From: an uncultured Eubacteriales bacterium
GTDB taxonomy: Bacteria; Bacillota; Clostridia; Oscillospirales; Oscillospiraceae
Length of the DNA: 6,632 bases
Assembly (NCBI GenBank): GCA_900545495.1
Contig: UQZJ01000032.1
Span: 1-6,632, forward strand
Direction: 5' to 3'
The notes under the pieces were generated by a model, which saw nothing but the letters and a program-made list of their open reading frames with translations, searched no databases and was not told the origin of the DNA. Positions 1 through 6,632 of the stretch are shown piece after piece (the stretch's first letter is position 1; each line of letters starts with the position of its first letter). The position numbers were made by a program, and so were the translations under genes.

Positions 1-237
1 AAGGAGATCAACTACCGGGCCATGAAGCTGCTGCCCCGGGGCGGCTACCTCGCCACCTGCTCGTGCAGCCACTTCGCCACGGAGGAGCTGTTCATCAAGA
101 TGCTGCGCAGCGCTGCCCGGGACGCGGGGGTACAGCTGCGGCAGATCGAGGCGCGGCAGCAGTGCGCCGACCACCCCATTCTCTGGGGCGTGGAGGAGAC
201 GAATTACCTGAAATTCTTTATCTTTCAAGTGATCTGA
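1..237 (+). CDS. Class I SAM-dependent rRNA methyltransferase (RlmI-like), 3' end only
   Basis: This is the last 78 codons of a gene entering from the left, ending in TGA at 235-237. The fragment keeps the end of a Rossmann-type methyltransferase domain: a KLLPRGGYLATCSCSH segment (residues 9-24) with the T-x-S-C-S type motif that carries the cysteine in RNA cytosine-5 methyltransferases, then a helix and a DHPILWGVEETNYLKF stretch (residues 51-66) typical of the RlmI/YccW family C-terminus. Known RlmI members use S-adenosylmethionine to methylate a cytosine of 23S rRNA in the cytoplasm. The N-terminal PUA domain and the SAM-binding motifs lie outside the window, so the exact subfamily and target base are inferred. 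It converges with the membrane-protein gene at 1185-2969. The stop codon is immediately followed by the terminator-like repeat at 237-286. Confidence 0.85.
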   Translation, partial: KEINYRAMKLLPRGGYLATCSCSHFATEELFIKMLRSAARDAGVQLRQIEARQQCADHPILWGVEETNYLKFFIFQVI

Positions 238-286
238 AACGCAAAAGAACACCGGCTCAAAGGCGGGTGTCCGTAACACAGTTAAC
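237..286. repeat. Left inverted copy of a terminator-like repeat flanking the regulator island
   Basis: Bases 237-259 are identical to the reverse complement of 1161-1183 (23 of 23). After a diverged middle, 273-286 matches the reverse complement of 1133-1146 in 12 of 14 positions. The inner 14 bases (247-260, GAACACCGGCTCAA) also recur in direct orientation at 1147-1160. The copy starts at the stop codon of the methyltransferase gene. Confidence 0.8.
243..272 (-). terminator. Possible terminator facing the methyltransferase gene
   Basis: Read on the minus strand, GGACACC (272-266) pairs with GGTGTTC (253-247), including one G-U pair, around a 12-base loop, followed by TTTT (246-243). It would stop minus-strand transcripts leaving the island before they run antisense into the methyltransferase gene. 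In the plus direction the hairpin has no T-tract. It is a degenerate version of the better hairpin at 1147-1177. Confidence 0.4.
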
Positions 287-318
287 AGCTACCGTAGTTT
301 GATCTGCGGTGGCTGTGC

Positions 319-345
319 TTGCGTTCTGTGCTGTTATGCGATAAT
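319..345 (+). promoter_or_regulatory. Candidate promoter of the XRE regulator gene
   Basis: An extended -10 (TGC-GATAAT, 337-345; hexamer at 340-345) lies downstream of a weak -35 (TTGCGT, 319-324) with a 15-base spacer, which is short but tolerable with an extended -10. Transcription would start near 352 and leave a leader of about 100 bases before the ATG at 450. No clear operator was found in it. Confidence 0.4.
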
Positions 346-425
346 ATGAAGCCGAACAAATTTACAAATCAGAATTTACCTCAATTCGCTGTTTGTGAGG
401 AAGACTTCTCACAGGAAAGGCGATA

Positions 426-440
426 TCCTCTCTGAGGAGG
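426..440 (+). promoter_or_regulatory. Strong ribosome binding site with a small hairpin over it
   Basis: GAGGAGG at 434-440 sits 9 bases before the ATG at 450 and fixes that start. TCCTC (426-430) can pair with GAGGA (434-438) across a 3-base loop, which would partly hide the Shine-Dalgarno sequence. Such a short stem may have no effect, so only the ribosome site itself is confident. Confidence 0.6.
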
Positions 441-449
441 TGCAGAACA

Positions 450-944
450 ATGGATCAAATGAAAATCGGAAGGTATATCGCACTCCTTCGCCGACAGGCA
501 GGACTCACGCAAGAGAAACTGGGCGAGAAACTAGGTGTAACGAACAAAACCATTTCTCGCTGGGAAAATGGAAACTATATGCCAGACATCGAAATGTTTG
601 GGCTGCTTGCCAAGGAGTTTCATGTCAGCATCAACGACTTGCTGGCAGGAGAAAAAATACCAGATGAGGACTTCCGACAAAAGGCAGACGAAAATATTAT
701 CGCAGTAGCGGCATCAAGCGCTTTTTCTTTCGATGAGCGCAAGACTTATTTCAAAAAGAAATGGCGTAAAGAACATATATCACTTTTCGTAATTATTGGA
801 CTTATTTTGATTGCTGCCTTGATAATTCCGTTTGTAATTCATAAGCCTTGGCTTATAAGCTTATTACCTATACTTGCAGTTGCTGGGCACTGTTATCAGC
901 ACAATAAGATGATGATTTATGTGGAGAATAATCTATATCATTGA
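450..944 (+). CDS. XRE-family helix-turn-helix regulator with two C-terminal membrane helices
   Basis: The 164-residue protein begins with a Cro/C1-type HTH domain (about residues 5-63). It contains the family pattern GLTQEKLGEKLGVTNKTISRWENG and ends with VSINDLLAGE. A charged linker (65-108) leads to two hydrophobic segments (about 110-130 and 133-149) and a short tail. The layout matches a group of Clostridia regulators with an N-terminal HTH and a C-terminal membrane anchor, so DNA binding at the inner face of the membrane is likely. Target and signal are unknown. The tail MMIYVENNLYH resembles how I recall such proteins ending, so the gene looks full length. It is the only gene on its island, is richer in A+T than every neighbour, and is bracketed by repeats, all suggesting horizontal acquisition. 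It has its own ribosome site, candidate promoter and terminator. Confidence 0.85.
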   Translation: MDQMKIGRYIALLRRQAGLTQEKLGEKLGVTNKTISRWENGNYMPDIEMFGLLAKEFHVSINDLLAGEKIPDEDFRQKADENIIAVAASSAFSFDERKTYFKKKWRKEHISLFVIIGLILIAALIIPFVIHKPWLISLLPILAVAGHCYQHNKMMIYVENNLYH

Positions 945-972
945 TGAAATCAATTTCTATTTGTCGAACAGA

Positions 973-988
973 TACAACGGTACAACGG
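973..988. repeat. Two tandem copies of an 8-base unit
   Basis: TACAACGG occurs twice in direct succession, just after the regulator gene. It may be simple slippage; no function is apparent. Confidence 0.6.
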
Positions 989-1034
989 CGCACTTCTATA
1001 CAGGTACTCCCCGTATGTGTGCTCCGTGAGACCG

Positions 1035-1068
1035 AACAGTCCGGACACCTGAATGTCCGGACTGTTTT
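1035..1068 (+). terminator. Intrinsic terminator of the XRE regulator gene
   Basis: AACAGTCCGGACA (1035-1047) pairs perfectly with TGTCCGGACTGTT (1054-1066) around the loop CCTGAA, a 13-bp stem, and the T run reaches 1068. It lies about 90 bases after the regulator stop codon on the same strand. The T-tract is short (four T), but the stem is very stable. Confidence 0.8.
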
Positions 1069-1132
1069 GCGTCATTATGTTCCGAACAAAGGACTGCGTC
1101 CCTTGCGCTGCTTTGCAGCTATTCTTGTTGAC

Positions 1133-1183
1133 ATTAACTGTCTTACGAACACCGGCTCAATGAGCCGGTGTTCTTTTGCGTTT
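1133..1183. repeat. Right inverted copy of the terminator-like repeat
   Basis: This is the inverted partner of 237-286. The identical part is 1161-1183, and the 12-of-14 part is 1133-1146. The repeat ends two bases before the stop codon of the convergent membrane-protein gene, mirroring the left copy, which begins at the methyltransferase stop. It also contains the second direct copy of the 14-base sequence (1147-1160). Confidence 0.8.
1147..1177 (+). terminator. Strong terminator between the island and the convergent membrane-protein gene
   Basis: GAACACCGGCTCA (1147-1159) and TGAGCCGGTGTTC (1161-1173) are perfect inverted arms around a single base. As RNA this gives an 11-bp stem with a 5-base loop, followed by TTTT (1174-1177). 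On the plus strand it prevents transcripts from the island running antisense into the membrane-protein gene. For the minus-strand gene the same hairpin lies just after the stop, but without a T-tract on that side. Confidence 0.75.
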
Positions 1184-1184
1184 A

Positions 1185-2969
1185 TCAGGCGGCGGGCGTC
1201 TTCTCCGGTGTCTCGGTGCCTTCCTCCGCCCGCTCGTCGATGGTCACAGGATCGTGTGCCGCGATGCGGGTAACGCTGTCGGCGGTGAAGATGGTACCCT
1301 CGCCCTCGGCGTACCGAATGGCAACGCTGTCGCCCACGTTGAAGATGACCGCCTCCGGCTGCACCGCGGCGGAGATGACGTAGTAGGTGTCGCCGCTGTT
1401 CAGACGCAGGTAGTACAGGGTGTTGCCGTCCACCACGGCGGAACGGATGTCCTCAATAACCCCCGTGATCTCCCCCTGCCCCACGGTGGGCAGCTGGGCC
1501 GCGTCGCCGGAGACAAGGCCTTTCTCCGCCAGAATGCGGCGGTAGTTGGCTTCGCAGGCAGCCACGGTGTCGCCGGTGGCGACGATCTGGTACTGGCTGA
1601 CGTTGACCATGGCGTACATCTTCACCAGCTGCGCCGCGTCCTTCAGTGCCATGAAGTAGGTGGGCTGGTCGGAGATATTCAGCAGCAGCGGGAAGGTGGC
1701 TGTGTACTTCATCTGCTGCACCTGTCCCTCGGCGCTGTCCATGGCGGAGTACTCCTTGGCGCCGGCTACCAGATAAAATCGCGTCTCCTTGGTGCGCTGG
1801 TTGGACAGGATAAAGCCGATATTGGACTGGTCAGACACCACGGAGGTGACGCCGGTGTACATATACACATCGTCCCCGATGGCGATATAGTTATAGCCCT
1901 CGGTGGTGACGGTGACATCCCGCTGGCCAAACAGGGAGTTGATGAAGCCGTTGACATAGGTGCCGTGGTAGTCGTACTGCTGCATGATCAGCTCGGCGGT
2001 AAAGACGTGATCCACCCAGTTGGGTACGCTGCCCGCCTCATAGTAGGCGCTCTCGCCGGTGACGGCGTTGACCAGCACCGCGCCCACGATGTCCCGGCCG
2101 CCGAACAGGCCGATGGTGTGGCTGACGCGGGGACAGACCCACCACGGGTCGCCGTTCTCGTCGATCTCGAAGGCGGGATCGTCAAACATGAAGGTGGGGT
2201 AGCGGAACCGCAGATGCCGGTACAGGTTGCGGCTGAAATGCTCGGCAGTGGTATAGTGGATCCCCTCATCCAGCCGCACCACTTCCACGTTCTGGGTGAC
2301 CATGTCGATGATGAGGTAGGCGGGCAGACCCTGGGCGCGGTTGTTCAGCCACTTGATAATGTCGCCGTACCGCAGGGGCGTCACCCGGACGGGGCGGCCC
2401 TGATAGTTGATCTGGGTATAATCCTCCGCCACCTCGAACTGGGACACCATATCCGCCAGCTCGCCCAGCTTGCGGTCGCCCAGCTTCATGGCGGACTGTG
2501 CGTCCAGCATGGGGATCTGGTCGTAGCTGATCTCCTCCACCTCCGTGGCGAAGTCGCCGTCCTCCACCGTCAGCAGATCCCGGTAGCTGCCGGCGCGGAA
2601 CAGCTGCCAGCCCAGCACGGCGCCTACCAGCGCGGTGGCGGCAAGCCCTATGGCAACGATAAACGGGATGGTGCATTGCTTCTTCAAAAAGCCCACATAG
2701 CCCTTGACGCCGTCGCCCTGAAAGCCGGAGGTCAACACGGCGCACACGGCGTACACGGCGCAGCTCAGCAGCGCGAAAATGTAAAATTCCTCGCTTTTCA
2801 GGTTGATGGGCGGCAGCACCACATAGTAGTACACGGCGGCGAAGACCAGCGTCACCGCCAGATTCAGCAGCGTGCGGCCCAGCGGCGTTCCCACAGGCTT
2901 GCGCGCCTTTTTGGGACGGGGCTGACGGCCGAAGCCCTGAAAGTTGGGATCGTTCCAGTTGATGTTCAT
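1185..2969 (-). CDS. Unrecognised membrane protein with three TM helices and a large extracytoplasmic domain
   Basis: The 594-residue protein starts MNINWNDPNFQGFGRQ; I do not recognise a named family. A basic stretch (RQPRPKKARK) suggests a cytoplasmic N-terminus. Three hydrophobic segments follow, at about residues 33-53, 62-79 and 102-125, with basic residues between the second and third. By the positive-inside rule the remaining 470 residues lie outside the membrane. Their end (about residues 495-570) alternates short hydrophobic strands and turns and could be a small beta-barrel of OB type, followed by a Glu/Thr/Pro-rich tail. No catalytic motif is visible. ATG 2969 is preferred over the in-frame ATG at 3020 because an AAAGGA site lies about 8 bases before it and the promoter at 3009-3037 covers the earlier ATG. 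It is a single-gene unit, convergent with the methyltransferase and divergent from ctsR. Confidence 0.85.
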   Translation of the reverse strand: MNINWNDPNFQGFGRQPRPKKARKPVGTPLGRTLLNLAVTLVFAAVYYYVVLPPINLKSEEFYIFALLSCAVYAVCAVLTSGFQGDGVKGYVGFLKKQCTIPFIVAIGLAATALVGAVLGWQLFRAGSYRDLLTVEDGDFATEVEEISYDQIPMLDAQSAMKLGDRKLGELADMVSQFEVAEDYTQINYQGRPVRVTPLRYGDIIKWLNNRAQGLPAYLIIDMVTQNVEVVRLDEGIHYTTAEHFSRNLYRHLRFRYPTFMFDDPAFEIDENGDPWWVCPRVSHTIGLFGGRDIVGAVLVNAVTGESAYYEAGSVPNWVDHVFTAELIMQQYDYHGTYVNGFINSLFGQRDVTVTTEGYNYIAIGDDVYMYTGVTSVVSDQSNIGFILSNQRTKETRFYLVAGAKEYSAMDSAEGQVQQMKYTATFPLLLNISDQPTYFMALKDAAQLVKMYAMVNVSQYQIVATGDTVAACEANYRRILAEKGLVSGDAAQLPTVGQGEITGVIEDIRSAVVDGNTLYYLRLNSGDTYYVISAAVQPEAVIFNVGDSVAIRYAEGEGTIFTADSVTRIAAHDPVTIDERAEEGTETPEKTPAA

Positions 2970-3008
2970 AGGCAGTTTCCTTTCTGTATCAGTTTGCGAT
3001 TTGGGGAT

Positions 3009-3037
3009 AGTATACCCCATCGCGGCGGATTTGTACA
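3009..3037 (-). promoter_or_regulatory. Promoter of the membrane-protein gene
   Basis: On the minus strand, TGTACA (3037-3032, 4 of 6 to the -35 consensus) and TATACT (3014-3009, 5 of 6 to the -10 consensus) are separated by exactly 17 bases. Transcription would start near 3002, giving a leader of about 30 bases to the ATG at 2969. This excludes the upstream ATG at 3020, which lies inside the promoter. Confidence 0.65.
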
Positions 3038-3105
3038 GAGGGCAGCTTCGCGGTATGTGCGCGAGATTGTCTCCGACGGCAGGGGATATTCCGCGCTGCG
3101 GCGCG

Positions 3106-3148
3106 GGTCACTTTTGGCCGCAGTCCCAAAAGTGACCAAAAGGACTGC
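3106..3148. repeat. Hairpin whose loop can pair downstream (possible pseudoknot)
   Basis: GGTCACTTTTGG (3106-3117) pairs with CCAAAAGTGACC (3126-3137). GCAGTCC (3120-3126), mostly in its loop, is complementary to GGACTGC (3142-3148). The two pairings could form an H-type pseudoknot or exclude each other. Part of the larger repeat region. Confidence 0.5.
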
Positions 3149-3438
3149 TTAAACCCTGCGGTTTCAAGACTTCCGCCGCGCCCCGCACATTGCCCCTTGC
3201 CATTCTGCGTTCCACGCGAGCGGTACAGAGCGCAAGCCACCCGAAATGCGGCATTGACCTGCTCCTATCCCCGCTGCCGCTGGGCTTGTGAAATGTAGAA
3301 CTGCGCACCGGCGCATTTCAGGGCAAAAGCGGCAGCGCACAGAGAAATACGTCGATTCCACGTTTCGGACGGATCAGAACGCACCGGCCAGCGGCGAAAG
3401 GAAATCCAAAAACCATTGGTTTTTGGCGGCGTTCTTTC

Positions 3439-3470
3439 CCCCATTTCTTTCGCTGCTGAAAGAAATGGGG
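3439..3470. repeat. 13-bp perfect hairpin
   Basis: CCCCATTTCTTTC (3439-3451) and GAAAGAAATGGGG (3458-3470) form a perfect stem around GCTGCT. There is no T-tract on either side, so it is better seen as part of the repeat element than as a terminator. Confidence 0.6.
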
Positions 3471-3540
3471 CCGTCGGAGACAATCCCGCGCCAAGGCGCG
3501 GAACATCCCCCTCCCTCGTTCAAAAATTGTTTACACTTTT

Positions 3541-3557
3541 GGTCAAGAAAAGTCAAA
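3541..3557 (+). promoter_or_regulatory. Upstream CtsR operator
   Basis: GGTCAAGAAAAGTCAAA matches the CtsR consensus (tandem heptads RGTCAAA separated by three bases) with one mismatch in the first heptad. It ends 8 bases before the -35 element of the ctsR promoter. Its left end overlaps a TTTTGGTCA motif (3537-3545) that also occurs inverted at 3133-3141 in the neighbouring repeat region. Confidence 0.7.
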
Positions 3558-3565
3558 AATAGGTG

Positions 3566-3593
3566 TTGACAATCAAAATGAACGTGCTATACT
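3566..3593 (+). promoter_or_regulatory. SigA-type promoter of the ctsR-mcsA-clpC operon
   Basis: TTGACA (3566-3571, perfect -35) and TATACT (3588-3593, 5 of 6 to the -10 consensus) are spaced by 16 bases. The predicted start of transcription is near 3600, so the downstream CtsR site would cover about +2 to +18. Confidence 0.8.
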
Positions 3594-3601
3594 ATGCTCA
3601 A

Positions 3602-3624
3602 GGTCAAAGAAAGGCAAAGTCAAA
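3602..3624 (+). promoter_or_regulatory. Downstream CtsR operator with a third half-site
   Basis: GGTCAAAGAAAGGCAAA (3602-3618) fits the CtsR consensus with one mismatch (T to G in the second heptad). A further AGTCAAA heptad follows at 3618-3624, giving three direct heptads. The position over the transcription start fits steric repression. The second box is the same way round as the upstream one. Confidence 0.75.
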
Positions 3625-3654
3625 ACCGATTTTGTGGAAAGGTGGAATGTGCGC

Positions 3655-4104
3655 ATGGGCATCTCTGATATCATCGCCGGATTCATTCAACAGGAGCTGG
3701 AGGAGGCCGGCGGTGCGCTGGAGCTTCAGCGCAGCGATCTGGCGCAGCGGTTCAACTGCGTGCCAAGTCAGATCAACTACGTCATGTCCACCCGCTTCTC
3801 CCCCGAGCGCGGCTACATTGTGGAATCGCGGCGGGGCGGCGGCGGCTACATCCGCATCACGCGGGTGCAGGTGGACCGGCAGACGCTGTTGATGCACGTT
3901 ATCAATTCCATCGGCGGCACGCTGGATCACGCCAGCGCACGGGCCATCACCCAGAATCTGGTGGAATCCGAGGCTATCAGCCGGGAGCTGGGGCAGGCGC
4001 TTCTGTCCGCCACCGGCGAGCAGGCGCTGCACTCCGTCGCCAGGGAGCAGCGCAACACGCTGCGGGCCGATATTTTTAAGCAGATCCTGATCCATTCGGT
4101 CTGA
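3655..4104 (+). CDS. ctsR: CtsR, transcriptional repressor of class III heat-shock genes
   Basis: The 149-residue protein matches CtsR along its whole length (the Bacillus subtilis protein is about 154). It starts MGISDIIAGFIQ and carries the signature CVPSQINYV (35-43) and TRFSPERGYIVES (46-58). The winged-HTH wing R-GGGG-YIRI (60-68) holds the glycine loop known to act as the thermosensor and to contact operator DNA. The C-terminal half is the helical dimerisation domain. CtsR dimers bind tandem heptad operators and release them on heating. ATG 3655 is chosen over the in-frame GTG at 3634 because AAAGGTGG (3638-3645) lies 9 bases before it and family members begin this way. It is the first gene of the operon, 24 bases before mcsA, and is probably autoregulated through the boxes at 3541 and 3602. 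In Bacillus, McsB phosphorylates wing arginines to inactivate CtsR; no mcsB is seen here. Confidence 0.97.
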   Translation: MGISDIIAGFIQQELEEAGGALELQRSDLAQRFNCVPSQINYVMSTRFSPERGYIVESRRGGGGYIRITRVQVDRQTLLMHVINSIGGTLDHASARAITQNLVESEAISRELGQALLSATGEQALHSVAREQRNTLRADIFKQILIHSV

Positions 4105-4128
4105 TTTTTCAGCAAGGAGGTTACGATT

Positions 4129-4572
4129 ATGAGATGTGATCGTTGTGGAAAGAACGAGGCTACGTTCTACTATAAGAGCAATATCAACGGCAAGGTGACG
4201 CAGATTCACCTTTGCCCCCAGTGTGCGGAGGAGCTGGGCTACACCGATTCCTTCCGCTCCGCCGGTATGACCGGCGGTCTGTTCGGAGATTTCTTCTCCC
4301 GTCCCTTCGGGATGCTGGAGCCGTTCTTCAATGGGTTTGGCTCCCGGATGCTCACCGAGTTCCCCGAACCGGTGGACGTACTGGGGCAGGCGCGGGAGAG
4401 CGTGCCGGCCGCAGAGGAACACAGCGACCTGCTGCCCAAGGACGAGCAGGACGCGCTGACCAAGCAGCGCAAGCGCAACGCGCTGCAAATGCAGCTGAAT
4501 CTGGCAGTGGAGGCGGAGCATTTCGAGGAAGCCGCCAAGCTGCGGGATGAGCTGCGGGCGCTGGAGCAATAA
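4129..4572 (+). CDS. mcsA: McsA-like zinc finger and UVR-domain protein, short form
   Basis: The 147-residue protein has one N-terminal zinc-binding module, C3-x2-C6 and C29-x2-C32. A Gly/Phe-rich linker (about 38-112) follows, then a C-terminal UVR motif (about 115-147, core HFEEAAKLRDEL). In Bacillus, McsA activates the arginine kinase McsB, takes part in CtsR control and acts as a ClpC co-factor. Bacillus McsA is about 185 residues with four CxxC motifs; here the second pair is missing and nothing in the linker replaces it. The UVR motif resembles that in the ClpC middle domain (DFEKAAQLRD), consistent with coiled-coil pairing between UvrB/C-type motifs, although direct contact is inferred. 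AAGGAGG (4114-4120) is 8 bases before the ATG. The gene follows ctsR by 24 bases and precedes clpC by 43 bases, with no terminator or promoter between, so the three are co-transcribed. Confidence 0.92.
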   Translation: MRCDRCGKNEATFYYKSNINGKVTQIHLCPQCAEELGYTDSFRSAGMTGGLFGDFFSRPFGMLEPFFNGFGSRMLTEFPEPVDVLGQARESVPAAEEHSDLLPKDEQDALTKQRKRNALQMQLNLAVEAEHFEEAAKLRDELRALEQ

Positions 4573-4615
4573 GTCCGGCGCGAAACACCATAGCTAAGAG
4601 AGGAAGTGCTATTTT

Positions 4616-6632
<2,017 letters not shown>

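Larger units (their letters stand above)
3038..3540. repeat. Hairpin-rich non-coding region bounded by inverted repeat modules
   Basis: No gene is supported in these 500 bases. GATTGTCTCCGACGGC at 3065-3080 recurs inverted at 3470-3485 (16 of 16). The adjoining block 3081-3107 recurs inverted at 3485-3512 with one gap and a few changes. Between or within these lie perfect inverted repeats at 3106-3117/3126-3137 (12 bp), 3272-3281/3328-3337 (10 bp, enclosing 3289-3295/3314-3320), 3406-3426 (10-base arms), 3439-3451/3458-3470 (13 bp) and 3486-3492/3495-3501 (7 bp). The pattern resembles dispersed intergenic repeats of Oscillospirales genomes, from memory rather than a search. It sits exactly between two divergent promoters. 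Confidence 0.7.

Noticed and set aside
919..1030. Plus-strand frame beginning ATG TGG that overlaps the end of the regulator gene
   Set aside because: I considered a frameshifted extension of the regulator, but the annotated tail already looks like the natural family end and the alternative frame has no recognisable motif.
1128..1133. Perfect TTGACA that could be a -35 element
   Set aside because: No -10-like hexamer occurs 16-18 bases downstream, where the terminator palindrome begins.
941..1273. Plus-strand open frame of 110 codons after the regulator
   Set aside because: It starts at a TTG touching the regulator stop, has no ribosome site, and runs through two terminator hairpins into the antisense of the convergent gene.
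3001..3020. GGGG/CCCC arms around the -10 of the membrane-protein promoter as an operator
   Set aside because: Only four bases on each side are symmetric, too little to support a binding site.
1176..3152. Plus-strand open frame of 658 codons opposite the membrane-protein gene
   Set aside because: It is antisense to a gene with a promoter, ribosome site and membrane helices. Its composition is the His/Gly/Val-rich type expected from the opposite strand of GC-rich coding DNA, and it has no proper start signal.
2989..3556. Several short open frames of 60-93 codons on both strands of the repeat region
   Set aside because: They overlap each other, are Arg/Ser/Ala-rich, run through hairpins and have no convincing ribosome sites. 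They look like the spurious frames often predicted in such repeats.
3604..4569. Minus-strand open frame of 321 codons opposite ctsR and mcsA
   Set aside because: It is antisense to two clearly identified genes and ends inside the operator region; it is a shadow frame.

Overview
The window looks like a chromosomal piece of a GC-rich gut-type Clostridia (Bacillota), most likely an Oscillospirales/Oscillospiraceae member. This is inferred from the ctsR-mcsA-clpC stress operon (a low-GC Gram-positive hallmark), strong GGAGG-type ribosome binding sites, GC-rich codon choice, and a hairpin-rich intergenic repeat of a style I associate with that order. No rRNA, tRNA or CRISPR array was seen.

Left part (1-1183): the 3' end of an RlmI-type 23S rRNA methyltransferase gene is followed by an island of about 0.9 kb that is visibly richer in A+T. 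The island carries one gene, a membrane-anchored XRE-family regulator, with its own promoter-like sequence and a strong terminator. It is bracketed by a 14-bp direct repeat (247-260 and 1147-1160, exactly 900 bp apart) lying inside inverted copies of a terminator-like sequence. Removing the island plus one repeat copy rebuilds a perfect bidirectional terminator between two convergent genes, which suggests insertion into that terminator.

Middle (1185-3540): a minus-strand gene encodes an unrecognised membrane protein with three N-terminal transmembrane helices and a large domain predicted outside the membrane. Its start can be set at 2969 because a good promoter covers the upstream ATG. Upstream lies about 0.5 kb of non-coding DNA filled with hairpins and bounded by inverted copies of a two-module repeat, sitting between two divergent promoters.

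Right part (3541-6632): the class III heat-shock operon, ctsR (repressor), mcsA (zinc/UVR modulator) and clpC (AAA+ unfoldase, cut by the window end). Two CtsR-like operators bracket the promoter, so the operon is probably autoregulated: CtsR represses it at low temperature, and heat or protein stress releases the repression so that ClpC, working with ClpP, can clear damaged protein. The arginine kinase gene mcsB, which usually sits between mcsA and clpC, is absent here, and McsA lacks its second zinc finger.
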